Source of the DNA: Gibbula magus | Taxonomy: Eukaryota > Mollusca > Gastropoda > Trochida > Trochidae | Direction of reading: 5' to 3' | NCBI GenBank assembly: GCA_936450465.1 | Contig: OW388302.1 | Span: forward strand, 59,742,328 to 59,806,327 | DNA length: 64,000 bases | Notes under the pieces: generated by a model | Database searches by the model: none | What the model saw: the letters and a program-made list of their open reading frames with translations, nothing else | Told to the model about the DNA's origin: nothing | Part shown: piece by piece, positions 26,490 to 38,220 of the stretch | Position numbering within the stretch: position 1 is the first letter of the stretch | How the letters are laid out: each line of letters begins with the position of its first letter | Translations under genes and position numbers: made by a program

Positions 26490-28541
26490 AGTACGTACAT
26501 AAACTCGGAGTTTAGGTACGTCATTTTGGACGAAATCCATTTTCCCCTTGAACTTGGCGTCAAACCACTCTTAATACGTGTAATATCATTACAAACACAC
26601 TCTTAAATGTCTTTTCCAGAAAAAGCCTTTATTTTGAATTTTTTCCAAAAAAATGAAAAAGTACGTACCTAAACTCGGAGTTTAGGTACGTCATTTTGGG
26701 TGAAATCCATTTTCCGAATGAATTTGGCCTCAAAACACTCTAAACACGTGTAATATCATTACAAACACACTCTTAAATGTCTTTTCCAGAAAAAGCCTTT
26801 ATTTTGAATTTTTTCCAAAAAAATGAAAAAAGTACGTACCTAAACTCGGAGTTTAGGTACTTCATTTTGGGTGAAATCCATTTTCCCCATGAATTTGGCC
26901 TCAAAACACTCTAAACACGTGTAATAGCATTACAAACACACTCTGAAATGTCCTTTCCAGAAGAAGCCTTTATTTTGAATTTTTTAAAAAAAATGAAAAA
27001 GTACGTACCTAAACTCGGAGTTTAGGTACGTCATTTTTTATGAAATCCATTTTCCCCTTGAACTTGGCGTCAAACCACTCTAAATACGTGTAATATCCTT
27101 ACAAACACACTCTTAAATGTCTTTTCCAGAATAAGCCTTTATTTTGATTTTTTTCAAAAAAATGAAAAAAGTACGTACCTAAACTTGGAGTTTAGGTACG
27201 TCATTTTGGACGAAATCCATTTTCCCCTTGAACTTGGCGTCAAACCACTCTTAATACGTGTAATATCATTACAAACACACTCTTAAATGTCTTTTCCAGA
27301 AAAAGCCTTTATTTTGAATTTTTTCAAAAAAAATGAAAAAGTACGTACCTAAACTCGCAGTTTAGGTACGTCATTTTGGGTGAAATATATTTTCCCATAA
27401 ATTTGGCCTCAAACCATTCTAAACACGTGTAATATCATTACAAACACACTCTTAAATGTCTTTTCCAGAAAAAGCCTTTATTTTTAATTTTTAAAAAAAA
27501 AAATGAAAAAGTACGTACCTAAACTCGGAGTTTAGGTACGTCATTTTGGACGAAATCCATTTTCCCCTTGAACTTGGCGTCAAACCACTCTTAATACGTG
27601 TAATATCATTACAAACACACTCTTAAATGTCTTTTCCAGAAAAAGCCTTTATTTTGAATTTTTTCCAAAAAAATGAAAAAGTACGTACCTAAACTCGGAG
27701 TTTAGGTACGTCATTTTGGGTGAAATCCATTTTCCACATGAATTTGGCCTCAAAACACTCTAAACACGTGTAATATCATTACAAACACACTCTTAAATGT
27801 CTTTTCCAGAAGAAGCCTTTATTTTGAATTTTTTCAACAAAAATGAAAAAAGTACGTACCTAAACTCGGAGTTTAGGTACGTCATTTTGGGTGAAATGCA
27901 TTTTCCCCAAGAATTTGGCCTCAAAACACTCTAAACACGTGTAATAGCATTACAAACACACTCTGAAATGTCCTTTCCAGAAGAAGCCTTTATTTTGAAT
28001 TTTTCAAAAAAAATGAAAAAGTACGTACCTAAACTCGCAGTTTAGGTACGTCATTTTTTATGAAATCCATTTTCCCCTTGAACTTGGCGTCAAACCACTC
28101 TAAATACGTGTAATATCCTTACAAACACACTCTTAAATGTCTTTTCCAGAATAAGCCTTTATTTTGAATTTTTTCAAAAAAATGAAAAAAGTATGTACCT
28201 AAACTTGGAGTTTAGGTACGTCATTTTGGACGAAATCCATGTTCCCCTTGAACTTGGCGTCAAACCACTCTTAATACGTGTAATATCATTACAAACACAC
28301 TCTTAAATGTCTTTTCCAGAAAAAGCCTTTATTTTGAATTTTTTCCAAAAAAATGAAAAAGTACGTACCTAAACTCGCAGTTTAGGTACGTCATTTTGGG
28401 TGAAATATATTTTCCCATAAATTTGGCCTCAAACCACTCTAAACACGTGTAATATCATTACAAACACACTCTTAAATGTCTTTTCAAGAAAAAGCCTTTA
28501 TTTTGAATTTTTTCCAAAAAAAATGAAAAAGTACGTACCTA
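26490..28541 (-). repeat. 1.02-kb higher-order repeat, two copies
   Basis: A six-monomer block is repeated with an offset of exactly 1,020 bp. Lines starting at 26,521 and 27,541 match, as do 27,001 and 28,021 apart from single substitutions. The second copy runs to the end of the satellite array. Confidence 0.8.
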
Positions 28542-28849
28542 CATGTACATACTGCATAAACAAAATCACACAATTATCGTGCATAAACCATATAAAACAT
28601 TGCGACATAGGGGTAGGTTTCTGACGACGGCACTAACGCATTGGAAATAAATCCATGTATAAATTAACCAGTTTTGTGTTTAAAACCTTATTCTATTGGT
28701 TTAATACTAGCTGAGTATTACTGCGATTTGGAATTTAGGTAACAATATATTACGCACATGATAGCTACAATTGATAAAATATGTAAACATTTCATTACAA
28801 ACATTCTAAATGGAAAATAGTCAAAAATACAATGTAAAATGGTACTCAT
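28542..28849. other. Unassigned junction between satellite and LTR element
   Basis: Unique-looking AT-rich DNA of about 308 bp. I see no ORF, satellite monomer or recognisable transposon end. A weak resemblance to the satellite (TTTCATTACAAACATTCTAAATGG near 28,790) is too short to call. Confidence 0.5.
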
Positions 28850-29316
28850 CTAGAGAATTACAACACGAGCATTATGTTAGACTGCAAGAATTGAACTGTT
28901 CATGCTTTCCAACATCGCTCTTTTATAGCTAACATAAGGGTGTTTGACTGGTTTGCTTTACAAAGGGTTTACTGGACATTAGTGACCATTATGTAATAAC
29001 AGGACCTGAAGCCAGCATGCCCTTGTATCGCTAAACTTACCCAAAATTATGCAAGATCTTAGATGGTTTGGAGTAATAATTCTCTAGGGTTACGTGGGTG
29101 CAGGTTATTGATTGTGCGGTAGTGACCACTTATTACCAGCTGACGGGCAGTATTATGCAATGCTGTGCATGGTAAGGGACACCTGTCGTTAAGCTTATAT
29201 AAGAGTGGTTTTGAAAAGCTTTGCGGTTCAATATATGTGAATATTTAAATTGAATATTTTATAAATAAATGTAACAAAATTTATATGAAAATTGTGTCAG
29301 TTTGACCACTATGACA
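28850..29316 (-). repeat. 3' LTR of the gypsy-type element
   Basis: 467 bp shared with 38,032-38,582. On the element strand it starts TGTCATAGTGGTCAAACTG immediately after the polypurine tract, and shared sequence ends at TTGTAATTCTCTAG. That end lacks the usual CA, so the LTR may be cut short at the satellite side. Confidence 0.9.
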
Positions 29317-29332
29317 ATACCCCTGGGCTTCG
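29317..29332 (-). promoter_or_regulatory. Polypurine tract
   Basis: On the element strand AAGCCCAGGGGTAT lies directly before the TGTCATAG start of the 3' LTR. This is where plus-strand DNA synthesis is primed in LTR elements. Position and purine bias support it; it is interrupted by pyrimidines, so it is moderate evidence. Confidence 0.6.
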
Positions 29333-29731
29333 TCGAGCTTTTGTCCTAAAAAACAGAACAAATATGGTATAATACAATTAAAAAAATCAATACAAAGGAA
29401 ATGGAATAATGACATAATAATACATATTAAGATAATTGGATGGACATGTTGGTCAGGAATTAAGGTAAGTGATTTGTACTGCCGTATATTTTTAATGCCT
29501 TAGATGGTTTTCGAACTTGGGTCCACTATTTTAATAAAGCCTTGATGTGATTGAAGAATGTAGGCAGTGAAACATTGGTTAAACATTTTGAGAAGTTTAC
29601 GAGACGAGAAAAATGAGATACAAAAGGAGTTAGGGACATCAAGAGAGTGGTGAGTGAGGCGGTTCCTAATAGAAAAGTGAGGCCAATCAACCGTTAGAGT
29701 CGGAGAAAAGATTTCTGAGATCCTCAGATTC

Positions 29732-31941
29732 TCAATATTGGCCGGAGGGAAGACGTCCAAATAGGTAGGACAAAGAGTGAGAGTCATGATAGGAACAATG
29801 ACACTGAGATCCTGTGGTGACCTCAAGGAGAAGACAGTTTTGTTTGGAAGATCGGAGTTTAAGAGTAAGCAGAATCAGAAGAATGATGAGGAGCAAGTTG
29901 ATGAAACCTAACAAAATGGAGACATGATAATCGACAAGGTCTGAAATGACAAAAGAAGGTTCTGGAGTTGTAGTTTTAATTTGTTTGTCGTAGTCGAAAG
30001 AGGGTAGTTGTAGTGCTTTAGTAGGAATGGCTTGATGTACCATGACTAGAGCCGCAGATAGCGTTCTAATTTTGAAAAACATCCAAAAGGTGAAAAGGAT
30101 AGCGAGACCAGAGAGGATTGTACTGATGATGGCTATGATGGCAGATGTATCTGGCCATGACTGCTGTATATCAATCTGTCCGTCTAAAAGTGGTTCTGCT
30201 ATATTTTGGAAAATCTTTTCGTCTTTCTTTGCACTATCAACCATACGTTTTAAACTTAAATAGGCATTATTATCTTGGGCGATTACATTACTGAATTTGT
30301 GAGTGTATAAATGAAAAGCTGGGAGTTTAATTTCAATTTCTTTCTTAAAATTTGTATCACCGGCAATAGTGGCGAGAGCAGAAGAATCAAAGAAGTGTTG
30401 CAGAAGAGCAAGATTGACGAGAAAGTTGAGTAGACTTATGTTGACAGGAGTCAAATGAAGCTGGATAGAGGCCATCTTCTGTAGAGAGAGTACAATAGCA
30501 TGGTATGGTTAAGACACAGAAAGAACACCCTTTAATCATACGCTTTTGAGTGGTACATGTGAGAGAGATGAATGGAATTTGATAGACGAGTACGTGAGCT
30601 GAGTCCATGGCGATAAGATGAGAAGGTTTTGGACGTGTAAGATAGCGGAAATCACAAAGAGATTTGATGTCAGAACGTTTGTCTCTGAATAAGGCAAATA
30701 TACAGGAGGATACAGTAGAAGGTGTAAGAGTGAGTCTAAGAGAACAGAAAAGGACAGAGCTTCCCGAACAAGACTCCATGTCAGTATCTTCCAGAGTGGC
30801 ATAGTGTTGATTGCTGGAAGTCAGAGCAATGAATCTAGGTGTATCCAGGAGCTGAGTAGAGTGAGATGAAGTTATATTGACAGGGATAGGGAGTGAAATA
30901 ATTTGAAAGATGCGGAGAGGCTCTCTAAAAGAAGATAAAGGAAACTCGACAGCAACATAAATGTGGGATTTGGTTCTGGAATAGAGGAATTGAGCTTGAG
31001 AATAATAATAGGCTGGATCAGTTTGAAGTTATGAAATTTGAGAAAATTTGTCAGAGAGAAGGCGAGATAGATGATGGGTAGTTTGCTGAAGGATATGTGG
31101 AGCGAAAAGAAGGGGGGAGAGTTTGCCTTTGACTAGATCAAGGATGCCATATTTCAGCTGCTCTAGTTCATGTTCAACAGCAGAGGCCTGTTGAACTTGA
31201 GTGGTTAGAATTGAAGTTAAAGATATGAAGGTTTCATGGAGTACTTCAACTTCATTACGCAAAGACTTCGCCATGCTTGTTATTGCCTTATGGTTATCTT
31301 CTATAGCTGTAAGAGCATTGCCAAATCTGTGATCTACCAATTTCATGAAAGAAGATAAATGGTCCGAATGATATTTTAAAGTGTTGGCGATTGTACTTTC
31401 GTGCCGTGTGAGAGCATTGATGTGTTTTGCCAAAAGACTTACATCATCAACAGTGGCAGTTCCGAAAAGAGTTTTTGAAAAAGAGCCAACAAAATTTAGA
31501 AGACCACGTTTTAATCTTGACCGAATGGAAGGCTTGGATTCCGGGATAATGTTTTTTGATTTGTGATGTTGTTTCAATTAGATAGAAGGCACATTTTGTT
31601 GCAATAAGGTTGACATGGGTCTGCATTTGGCGCAAGATAGCACAAGTGTTGTTGCCTGAATTACACACATTGACATGAGGTATGATTGGAGTAGTGGGCA
31701 ATTTAATTTCGTAGGTGTGGACCCAATTTTCAATGGCAAAAAAGGCTGGAGTTGATGGTTTAAAAACTATGACGTAATTCAGTCGCTGCACAGGATCAGA
31801 AGCACCAAGTAGAGAACAGGATAAAAGCAGCATGAACATCGCAAGAAGGACACTGCGCCATGTGGGACCTATGAGAGAAGAAAGCAGAGGAATATCAGAA
31901 TGATGACCAGGAGGTGAATAAGGTTGTGGCCTACAACACAT
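29732..31941 (-). pseudogene. Env-like fusion glycoprotein gene (F-type), broken
   Basis: It lies downstream of pol, where retroviral and errantiviral env sits. The first reading segment (31,447-31,941) has a hydrophobic signal-like stretch (AMFMLLLSCSLLGASD) about 35 residues in. The next (31,029-31,577, another frame) has a furin-type RLKR at residues 21-24 followed by hydrophobic GLLNFVG and then helical, heptad-like sequence. That arrangement matches baculovirus F and insect errantivirus Env. A cysteine-rich ectodomain segment follows (around 30,430-31,030). The last segment (29,732-30,475) has two membrane-spanning stretches, around residues 110-135 and 185-205. Segments lie in different frames, with breaks near 31,500, 31,030 and 30,480. 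A further open stretch at 29,500-29,826 may be its tail or chance. The family call rests on the cleavage/fusion pattern and location. Confidence 0.75.
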
Positions 31942-32057
31942 ATTCTAGCACTTTAAAAACAAGGAACATTTTATGTCCCTTAGCAGGGTTGGTCAGAGCA
32001 AGGCTGATACTCCAAGGCAATCTTGTCACACAGAGTCAGACATTGGGAGTGTAAATA

Positions 32058-32290
32058 TTACGATTTGTCAAAATATGTACGCTTCCGCTTACGTCCTGAC
32101 CTCGTTTTGAACTTGTTAAAGTCAGCAATAAGTGCTCGGTTCAAATTGGCAGCTGGTTCCCATGTGCGCTCTGAATACCCTATCCATTTAACATAGTACC
32201 ATCGAGCACCCTTAATGGTTTTGCTTTTGATGATCTTATCAATGTAATAAGTTGCTTCATCATCAGCAGCAGACTTGGAGGTATACTAGG
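32058..32290 (-). pseudogene. Chromodomain at the pol C-terminus
   Basis: Translation ending at the TAA at 32,058-32,060 gives YYIDKIIKSKTIKGARWYYV, then KWIGYSERTWEPAANL and a basic tail GRKRKR. This is a textbook chromodomain: aromatic first strand, WYYVKW core, TWEP motif. Such domains sit at the integrase C-terminus of chromoviruses and bind methylated histone tails, steering integration to heterochromatin. It is out of frame with the upstream integrase segment by one shift near 32,285, so it is easily missed. The satellite next door fits the targeting idea but does not prove it. Confidence 0.85.
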
Positions 32291-33785
32291 TGTTGGGACA
32301 GGGCGTTGAGATGTTGTGGTGTCAGATTGAGTGCATGTTTGCGTGGATGGACAGGCGTTGTGTTGGGATGTGTCCGTGTTTGGAATGTTGTCCTGTGATG
32401 AACTTGTGGATGTGGATGGTTGTGGCTCATCCTGGGGAATGGGAATGGGAATGGGATTGGGAATGGGAATTGGATCAGGTCATTGTCCTGGAAGTTGGGA
32501 CAGCGAATTGGGTTGTCATTTGGTTGGTCCTGGGCTGGGTAATAGCGTTTTAACCTATTGGTATGAATGGGGGCTTTGTGGGGTTTGTTGGTTGTGGAGT
32601 CACAAAGTTTGACGGAGTGGTTTGGACCTATCTGTGTGATGTGATATGGACCAGTGAATTTTTTTGTGACTTTTGAGGAGTGACCTTTCTTCACAACATG
32701 ATTTTGAACAAGGACTTGGTCGCCAACCTTGAAGCAAGGTTCTTTTGCCTTCAAATCATGGCGCTCCTTACTTTCCTCTTGGGAAACCTTCATATAATCT
32801 CCTGCAATTGACTTTGACAATTTGAGGTTGTGGATGAGTCCATGCAAATGCCCTTCAGCATCTCTGCCCAATGTTTGTTTTGGAAGCAGAGTTACGTCAA
32901 ATGGCAAATGCATTTCCTTTCGAAACAGAAGATGATATGGAGAGTTACCCGTGGACTGGCATCGAGTATTGCACATGGCCATCATGACGCAAGGAATGTA
33001 ATCAGCCCAATTGGTATGGTCATCATTCACATAAGACTGAAGTGCCTGTTCAATTGAACTATTCCTGCGTTCACACATACCATTGGTTTGTGGATGATAG
33101 CCGGAGGTGTAGAAATGCTTGATTTCAAGAAGTTCACAAAGAGCATTGACAAGTTTTGATGTAAACTGTCGACCTCTGTCAGTGAGAAGAGTGCGTGGGG
33201 AACCATACCGCGAGAACACCTCATTAAATAGCAACTTTGCAACTTCAGTAGCTTCTTGAGTGCGCATTGGGAAGGCTTCAGTCCAGCGCGTGAAAGAATC
33301 AACAGCGAGAATTATGTATTTTATATCCTTCTTTTGTTTCGGGGAGGGGGCCTAAGATGTCAACATGTAGCCTTGAAAATGTGTCGCCAGTTGGTAAAGG
33401 TACCATTGGTGCCTTCTTAACGTTGTGAGCACGTTTAGAAAGCTGACACTGATGGCATGATTTGATGTGATTTTCAATGTCCTGATACATGTCTGGCCAA
33501 TAATACTTGTTGAGTAAGGTATGCCTTACTGCATCTCTACCAAAATGGCAACCACCTACTTTAGAATCGTGATAGGCGTTGAGAAGGTCCTTCCTGGAGC
33601 AAAGTGGAACAGCAATCTGTGTAATGACAGCAGGTCTGTTGTTCTTGTTACCCCTATGCTCGGCTTGGTGAAAATGGTATAAGATGCCATCAAGAAGTTC
33701 ATACTCTTGGGCACGACCTTTGAGACCTTGAATTTGAGGCTCTGTGTAGGTAGGTGGAATTTCTCCTTTGGACAAGTAATCAATA
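32263..33785 (-). pseudogene. Integrase region of gypsy pol
   Basis: The N-terminal zinc-binding HHCC domain is visible at 33,299-33,775 (YHDSKVGGCHFGRDAVRHTL, then CHQCQLSKRAH), followed by the first catalytic Asp in LHVDILGPLP. A frameshift near 33,320 moves to the next segment (32,263-33,267). That segment carries the second Asp (LLTDRGRQFTS) and the Glu (NGMCERRNSS), then a basic C-terminal domain with a GPYHITQIGPNHSVKL strand pattern and a Pro/Phe-rich stretch. The DDE residues are all present although the reading frame is not continuous. Its role is strand transfer of element cDNA into the chromosome. Confidence 0.9.
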
Positions 33786-34500
33786 ATTGGCCGTCAGGAC
33801 TTTTAGCTTGCCTATCTGCTAAATCTTCTTCTGTGAGTTCATCATCTATTGAAGCTAGGAATGTGGGTTGTTGGCTGGTGTAAACTAAGTCTACCGATAA
33901 GGGGAGATCATATAAGTGGTCCTGATTGGCTTGGGGTGGGTCACTTTGAGGTAGGGAATTGGATTGTGGGGATTGATTGGCGGTTGCTTGTTGGGAGCTT
34001 GGCTGTGGGGGGTTTTGTTTTTGGGGGCTTGCTTGTGGAGGAAGGGTTGGCTGTGGAGAACATGGTTGGATTTCAACAGGACGTACAACATGAGGAGGGT
34101 CTGGGATTGGATCTGAAGAGGCTTTGGATGGCGTGCCTATGTAGATCTGTGTGGAAATAGATTTAGAACAAGGAAGGTGTGTACAGGGCAATGGAGCATT
34201 TGTACAGGCACCAGATTGGCGTGTTGGCGTTGTGTTGGCGTTGGCGTGTGGAGTATGTTTGGATTGGCGTGGTTGGTTGGCATGGAGTTGGCGCTTGGAT
34301 TGTTTGGCGTTGGTAGGGGAGGATGATGACCTCGTGTTACCTTTTGGAGGGTGGCCCTTGGAGGCTTTGGAGTGTTTGCCTATGTTGGTCGGGGATGATG
34401 TGTGGGATTTGGAGACATGGGCAGGGATTGTACTGGCAACTTGTGCATGTGCGTTTGGGGCCCTGGACACTGAGGATCGGTGGAGCAGGTATATCCTCAG
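33785..34500 (-). pseudogene. Proline/serine/glutamine-rich linker between RNase H and integrase
   Basis: In the frame open over 33,556-34,644, a low-complexity region rich in Pro, Gln, Ser, Thr and Asn separates RNase H from integrase. It ends in an acidic stretch (DDELTEEDLADRQAKSPDGQ) that leads into the integrase N-terminus after a one-base shift near 33,785. Gypsy linkers here are usually much shorter, so about 200 residues is unusual. The upstream join to RNase H also needs a frame change near 34,340. No function is assigned. Confidence 0.6.
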
Positions 34501-36101
34501 TGTCAGGGAGTGAAGTCTGCAGCGGGTACTGTGTACGAGAAAGAGCATCTGCATTGGTGTTAGCCTTACCTGACCTATGCTCAATGTCAAAGTCGTATTC
34601 TTGGAGCATGAGTGCCCAACGACCAAGACGACCTGTTTCAGCATTCATGCCTTTAATCCAGGTGAGAGCTTTATGGTCAGTAAGGACCTTGAATTTGGTA
34701 CCAGCCAGGTAAACCCTGTATGTTCTGATACCTTCAAGAACAGCCAAGCACATTAACTGCGTAACACCCCAATTTTTCTCAGCAGAGTGAAGAGAACGGC
34801 CACCATAGCAAATAACATGTTCAAGGCCATTATCATCACGCTGACTGAGAATGTACCCGATAGCAGAGTGTGATGCATCAGTGGTGAGAATGTAGGGCTT
34901 ATCTGGATCAGGGTATGCTAGAATGGGAGATGAAGTGAGTTTGTCCTTAAGTGTGAGGAAAGCTTGTTGACATTTATCAGGCCATATTAAAGGGGCATCT
35001 TTTTGCAAGAGACTGTACATTGGTGATGCTATTCCTGAGAAGTTTGGAACAAATTTCCTGTAATATGCTGCTAAGCCTAAAAAGTGCCTAACGTCGTGGA
35101 CGTTTTTGGGCGGGACAATTTGGTTCACTGCTTCTACTTTTTCCATGTCATGATTTTCTGGAAAACACATTTGAGGTGATTGAGATGTTCTTTGAATGTT
35201 TTGGAAAAGACAATGATGTCATCAACATAAATTAAAACATACTTCCAGTTCATTTCTTGAAGAGCTTGTGAAATTGTTCTTTGGAATGCCATAGGGGCGT
35301 TTTTGAGGCCAAAAGGAAGACGATTCCATTAAAAAATTCCTTCAGGAGTTATGAAAGCTGATTTGTGTTTTGTTGCTACATGCAGTGGTATTTGCCAAAA
35401 TCCACTTGCACAGTCTAAGACACTAAATATTTTGGCATCAGTGACATCTTCAAAGCGTGGCAGGGGGAAGAAAATTGGACGAGTTACAGAGTTAAGCCGA
35501 GTTAATCAACCGCAAAACGATAAGTATTATCTTTCTTTTTAACCATTACCACTGGGGAGTGCCAGTGAATGATTTTGGCCTCTAACATTTCTTTGATTTG
35601 TTGGGAACATTCTTTACGAACTGCAGCATTTTGTCTATAGAATGGCATTCTTACAGGCCTAGCATTACCGGTTTCAATCTGGTGATGATGCAAATTTGTT
35701 TTACCAGCTTGGGACCAATTTTGGGCAAAGGCATCATTATTTGGTCTGAGGAATGACAAGAGTTGTTGTTTTTCAGAAAGGGACAAGTCAGATTGACTTA
35801 GATCAAATTCTAAAGGAGGGAAATCAGTGGATGATGTGAGAGTGGGTGGATGTGGAGAAGATAGGCTTGGAGTTGGAGCATGTGGTTGTTTGAGAACTTG
35901 ATTGGATATATGAGTGGTTTGATGGGTGGAGGGGTGGGTGGGTGGATAGACGAGGGAGTGGGTGAGTGAAGGAAGGAGTGGCGTGCGGAATGGATTGAGG
36001 TTGATTTCCATTGGATACAGATGGTGGTATTGTGGGAGAGGGTGTTGGGTGGTCAGATAGTGTATAAATATCAGAAGTATTAACTTCTGACGCAATGGCA
36101 A
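34337..36101 (-). pseudogene. Reverse transcriptase and RNase H of gypsy pol, broken
   Basis: The RT N-terminal part is at 35,502-36,101 (ARPVRMPFYRQ, SPVVMVKKKDNTYRFAVD). Frame breaks follow near 35,500 and a TAA replaces a sense codon near 35,325. The palm includes YVDDIIVFSKTF around 35,220, translatable but outside any long open frame. Near 35,165 roughly 25-30 residues usual in the family seem missing before EKVEAVNQIVPPKNVHDVRH. The 34,337-35,170 segment then has the thumb and an RNase H with LTTDASHSAIGY, SAEKNWGVTQ and LTDHKALTWI, ending ANTNADALSR. Together these copy the element RNA into DNA. At least three disabling changes are present. Confidence 0.9.
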
Positions 36102-36174
36102 GCACTTGTGTATCCCTAATCTTAACCCTGTGAGAGCTAGCGTTTAAGATGCGCATGCATACAGAATTACCACT

Positions 36175-36735
36175 CTAAACTAGACACCTGGCACCTTGCA
36201 GATGTAGTTTGGCTAAACTAGATGAGGGTTCAAGGAGAAGAATTTCACGAGGAGGGGTTCTAGAAATGTTGACAGGAAGATCAGTTTGACAGTGAGGTGG
36301 AATGACTGTAGATTTCTTAGCTCTGACATAACCTGCATTTGTGGAGACGAGAGAGACAGTGAGAAGACCTTCATGAAGATGTAAGCACTTGTTTGGTAGG
36401 TCTATCACAACCTTGTTTGTTTCTAAGAAGTCAAGACCAAGAATAAGTGGATGGTGGATGTGTTTGATGACATAGAAAGAATGTGAGAAAAGAAGATTTC
36501 CGATGTTGACATCAAGAGGAATAATGCCAAGAACGGAATGTCTTTCACCCCCTACACCGATAATCTCAGTTAATGAACAGGGTTGGTAATGAGATGAGTT
36601 AAACCCTGCTTTGCTAATATATTGCTCACTGACACAGCTTATCGAAGCACCTGTGTCAATCAGCAATGTGGTTCGTATTTGTGCAACCTTGGCGTGAAAT
36701 AAATTTTTCGTCAAAGGAGCAACAAGTGTAACCAC
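36175..36735 (-). pseudogene. Retropepsin-like protease of gypsy pol
   Basis: 186 residues open in one frame. The active site LLIDTGASISCVSEQY lies about 25 residues from the start and the second conserved strand appears as HPLILGLDFLETNKVVIDL. Metazoan gypsy proteases are dimeric aspartic enzymes that cut Gag and Pol. A stop at 36,175 separates it from a Pro/Ser/His-rich spacer that continues in nearby frames toward RT. The domain itself looks intact. Confidence 0.88.
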
Positions 36736-36783
36736 AGGAATGTCATGCCTGACTTCAGTTTCCTGAATGTCAGGCGCAAATCC

Positions 36784-37915
36784 CTATTGTAGATTGTAGG
36801 AACGCTGTGCGCTCCTCCTACAGACACTAACATGATGACCCTGATAATGGCAAAAAGTGCACCATGTATTGCGATGTGGGCATTGAAAACGATTACGACA
36901 GTACATACCACATCCCTGGCACTGTCTTGGGGTGAATGGCTGTCTCTGGAGTTGTTGTTGCTGCGGCATGTACTGAGGATGTTGGTTGATCGTGGCCGGC
37001 AGGGCAGACTGTTGGTAACCCTGGCTCATTGGTGGTGGTTGGGCGACGGCTGGAGGTGGCACCAGAAACTGTTGTGGCGGCAACATTAGTGGTAGCTGTG
37101 GCATATACTGAGTCCACTGGTTGGGGCTTGGCTTTTGGAAGCCTTGGTGACGTCGTTGTCGGTGGCGCTCAGGTGGTGCAGCTTGACCGTTGGTGGTGCT
37201 GGCAGCTTGGACCTCCTTTGTTGTTTTAAGAAGGTCCAGCACCATGTCTGCCAAGTCAGCCATGTTGACAGAGACTGATGTGTTGTCTCTGCCTTGAGAT
37301 GACTGAGCTACCTTTGCAAACTTCCGGACCTCTTCCAAGGTCTTTGGCTCCCGGTTGTGAACCCATTGTTTGAGTGAGGCCGAGAGTCCTTGTCAGGTAG
37401 TCGTCTGCTGACTCACCTGGCTGCTGAGTTAACTTCAGCAACCTCAGGTCAAAAGTGTCGCTCTTGAAACGGGCCAGGAGGGCATCATGGTAGTTGGCCA
37501 GGTTTTCCCGTGTGGCCTCTGGCAAACTTTGATGCCACACTTTGGCAGCTCCTTCCATGTAAAATGGAAGCGGCGCAGCGGCCCGTTCATCGTTAAGGTT
37601 GTTGACTTTTTGAAGGGAGGTAAAATCCTTCCACCAGGTGGCAGCAGATTCGGAACCGTTGAAGCGGCGGAGGGTGACGTTCATGATGGTGGCAAAGTCA
37701 GTTTCGACTGGAGGAAGACCTTGTACAGGTGCAGAAGTAGCAGAAGAAGATGGAGCAGGTGAAGATTCAACGGTAGAAGATGGAGTGGGTGAAGGAGATC
37801 TTGTAGATGTTGTGGATGATGGCGTTGAAATCTCCTCTGTGTTGACTGTGAGCGGGAGGGACTGTTGGTATCGGAGCTTGAGTTTATAATTCTCTGGGTA
37901 AGCACCTTTTTTCAT
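36784..37915 (-). pseudogene. Gag of the gypsy-type element, one frameshift
   Basis: It starts MKKGAYPENYKLKLRYQQ at 37,915. A Ser/Thr/Pro-rich region is followed by a retrotransposon-gag capsid segment (WWKDFTSLQKVNNL, AAKVWHQSLPE, LARFKSDTFDLRLLKLTQQP) ending QQPGESADDYLTRTL. A frame change near 37,390 leads into 36,784-37,338. That segment holds a Gln/Pro-rich stretch and a nucleocapsid-like CCHC knuckle (CTFCHYQGHHVSVC), preceded by an atypical extra Cys cluster. Gag forms the particle and binds element RNA. The codon-level match is good on both sides of the break, so a single-base error or mutation is likely. Confidence 0.87.
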
Positions 37916-37972
37916 CTGGGACCAATCTCCACCAATATAACAACGTGCGCTTCCGCGTGTGTTATTAAAGTC

Positions 37973-37974
<2 letters not shown>

Positions 37975-38014
<40 letters not shown>
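37975..38014. repeat. Run of 40 G between 5' LTR and gag
   Basis: A perfect 40-base G homopolymer lies where the primer-binding site should be. It may be a real expansion, but such a run is also a common sequencing or gap-fill artefact. Because of it, the PBS and the end of the 5' LTR cannot be fixed; TTGGTGGAGATTGGTCCC near 37,925 is the only PBS-like candidate and I could not match it to a tRNA. Confidence 0.9.
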
Positions 38015-38015
<1 letters not shown>

Positions 38016-38136
38016 AGATGAATTCGGAAACCTAGAGAATTACAACATGAGCGTTATGATAGACTGCAAGAATTGAACTGTTCATGCTTTCCAACATCGC
38101 TATTGTATAGCTAACATAAGGGTGTTTGACTGGTTT

Positions 38137-38220
38137 GCTTTACAAAGTGAGTGAGTGAGTGAGTTATTGTTTAACGCCGCTTCGGCAGTATTGCAGCCAT
38201 TAGCGGCGAGGCTTTACAAA
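38137..38220 (-). mobile_element. 64-bp LINE-tail insertion with 10-bp target duplication
   Basis: The insert at 38,147-38,210 is (GTGA)n followed by GTTATTGTTTAACGCCGC and a hairpin, flanked on both sides by GCTTTACAAA (38,137-38,146 and 38,211-38,220). The other LTR has a single GCTTTACAAA and no insert, so this is an empty/filled pair. The sequence is the reverse complement of the 3' end of the LINE at 43,859-49,730. It ends exactly at the base of the hairpin (CGGCGAG). Confidence 0.92.

Larger units (their letters stand above)
11379..28541 (-). repeat. 170-bp satellite array, inverted block
   Basis: The same monomer as the left block, but every copy reads on the minus strand (for example AAACACACTCTTAAATGTCT on the plus strand). 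About 101 monomers continue without interruption until the array stops inside a monomer near 28,541. Subtypes include CTCGGAGTTT and CTCGCAGTTT centres of the palindrome, CATTTTGGACGAAATCC and CATTTTTTATGAAATCC variants, and several internally deleted monomers. Local higher-order repeats are strong in this half. No genes are present. Confidence 0.97.

Noticed and set aside
1..28541. CRISPR array
   Set aside because: Units are contiguous 170-bp monomers without short repeats separated by unique spacers, and the context is eukaryotic.
1..28541. CENP-B box in the satellite
   Set aside because: No match to the core TTCG...A..CGGG in the monomers read.
32290..34712. Plus-strand open frames rich in Trp and Gly
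   Set aside because: Antisense shadows of the Pro/Gln-rich gypsy pol and linker.
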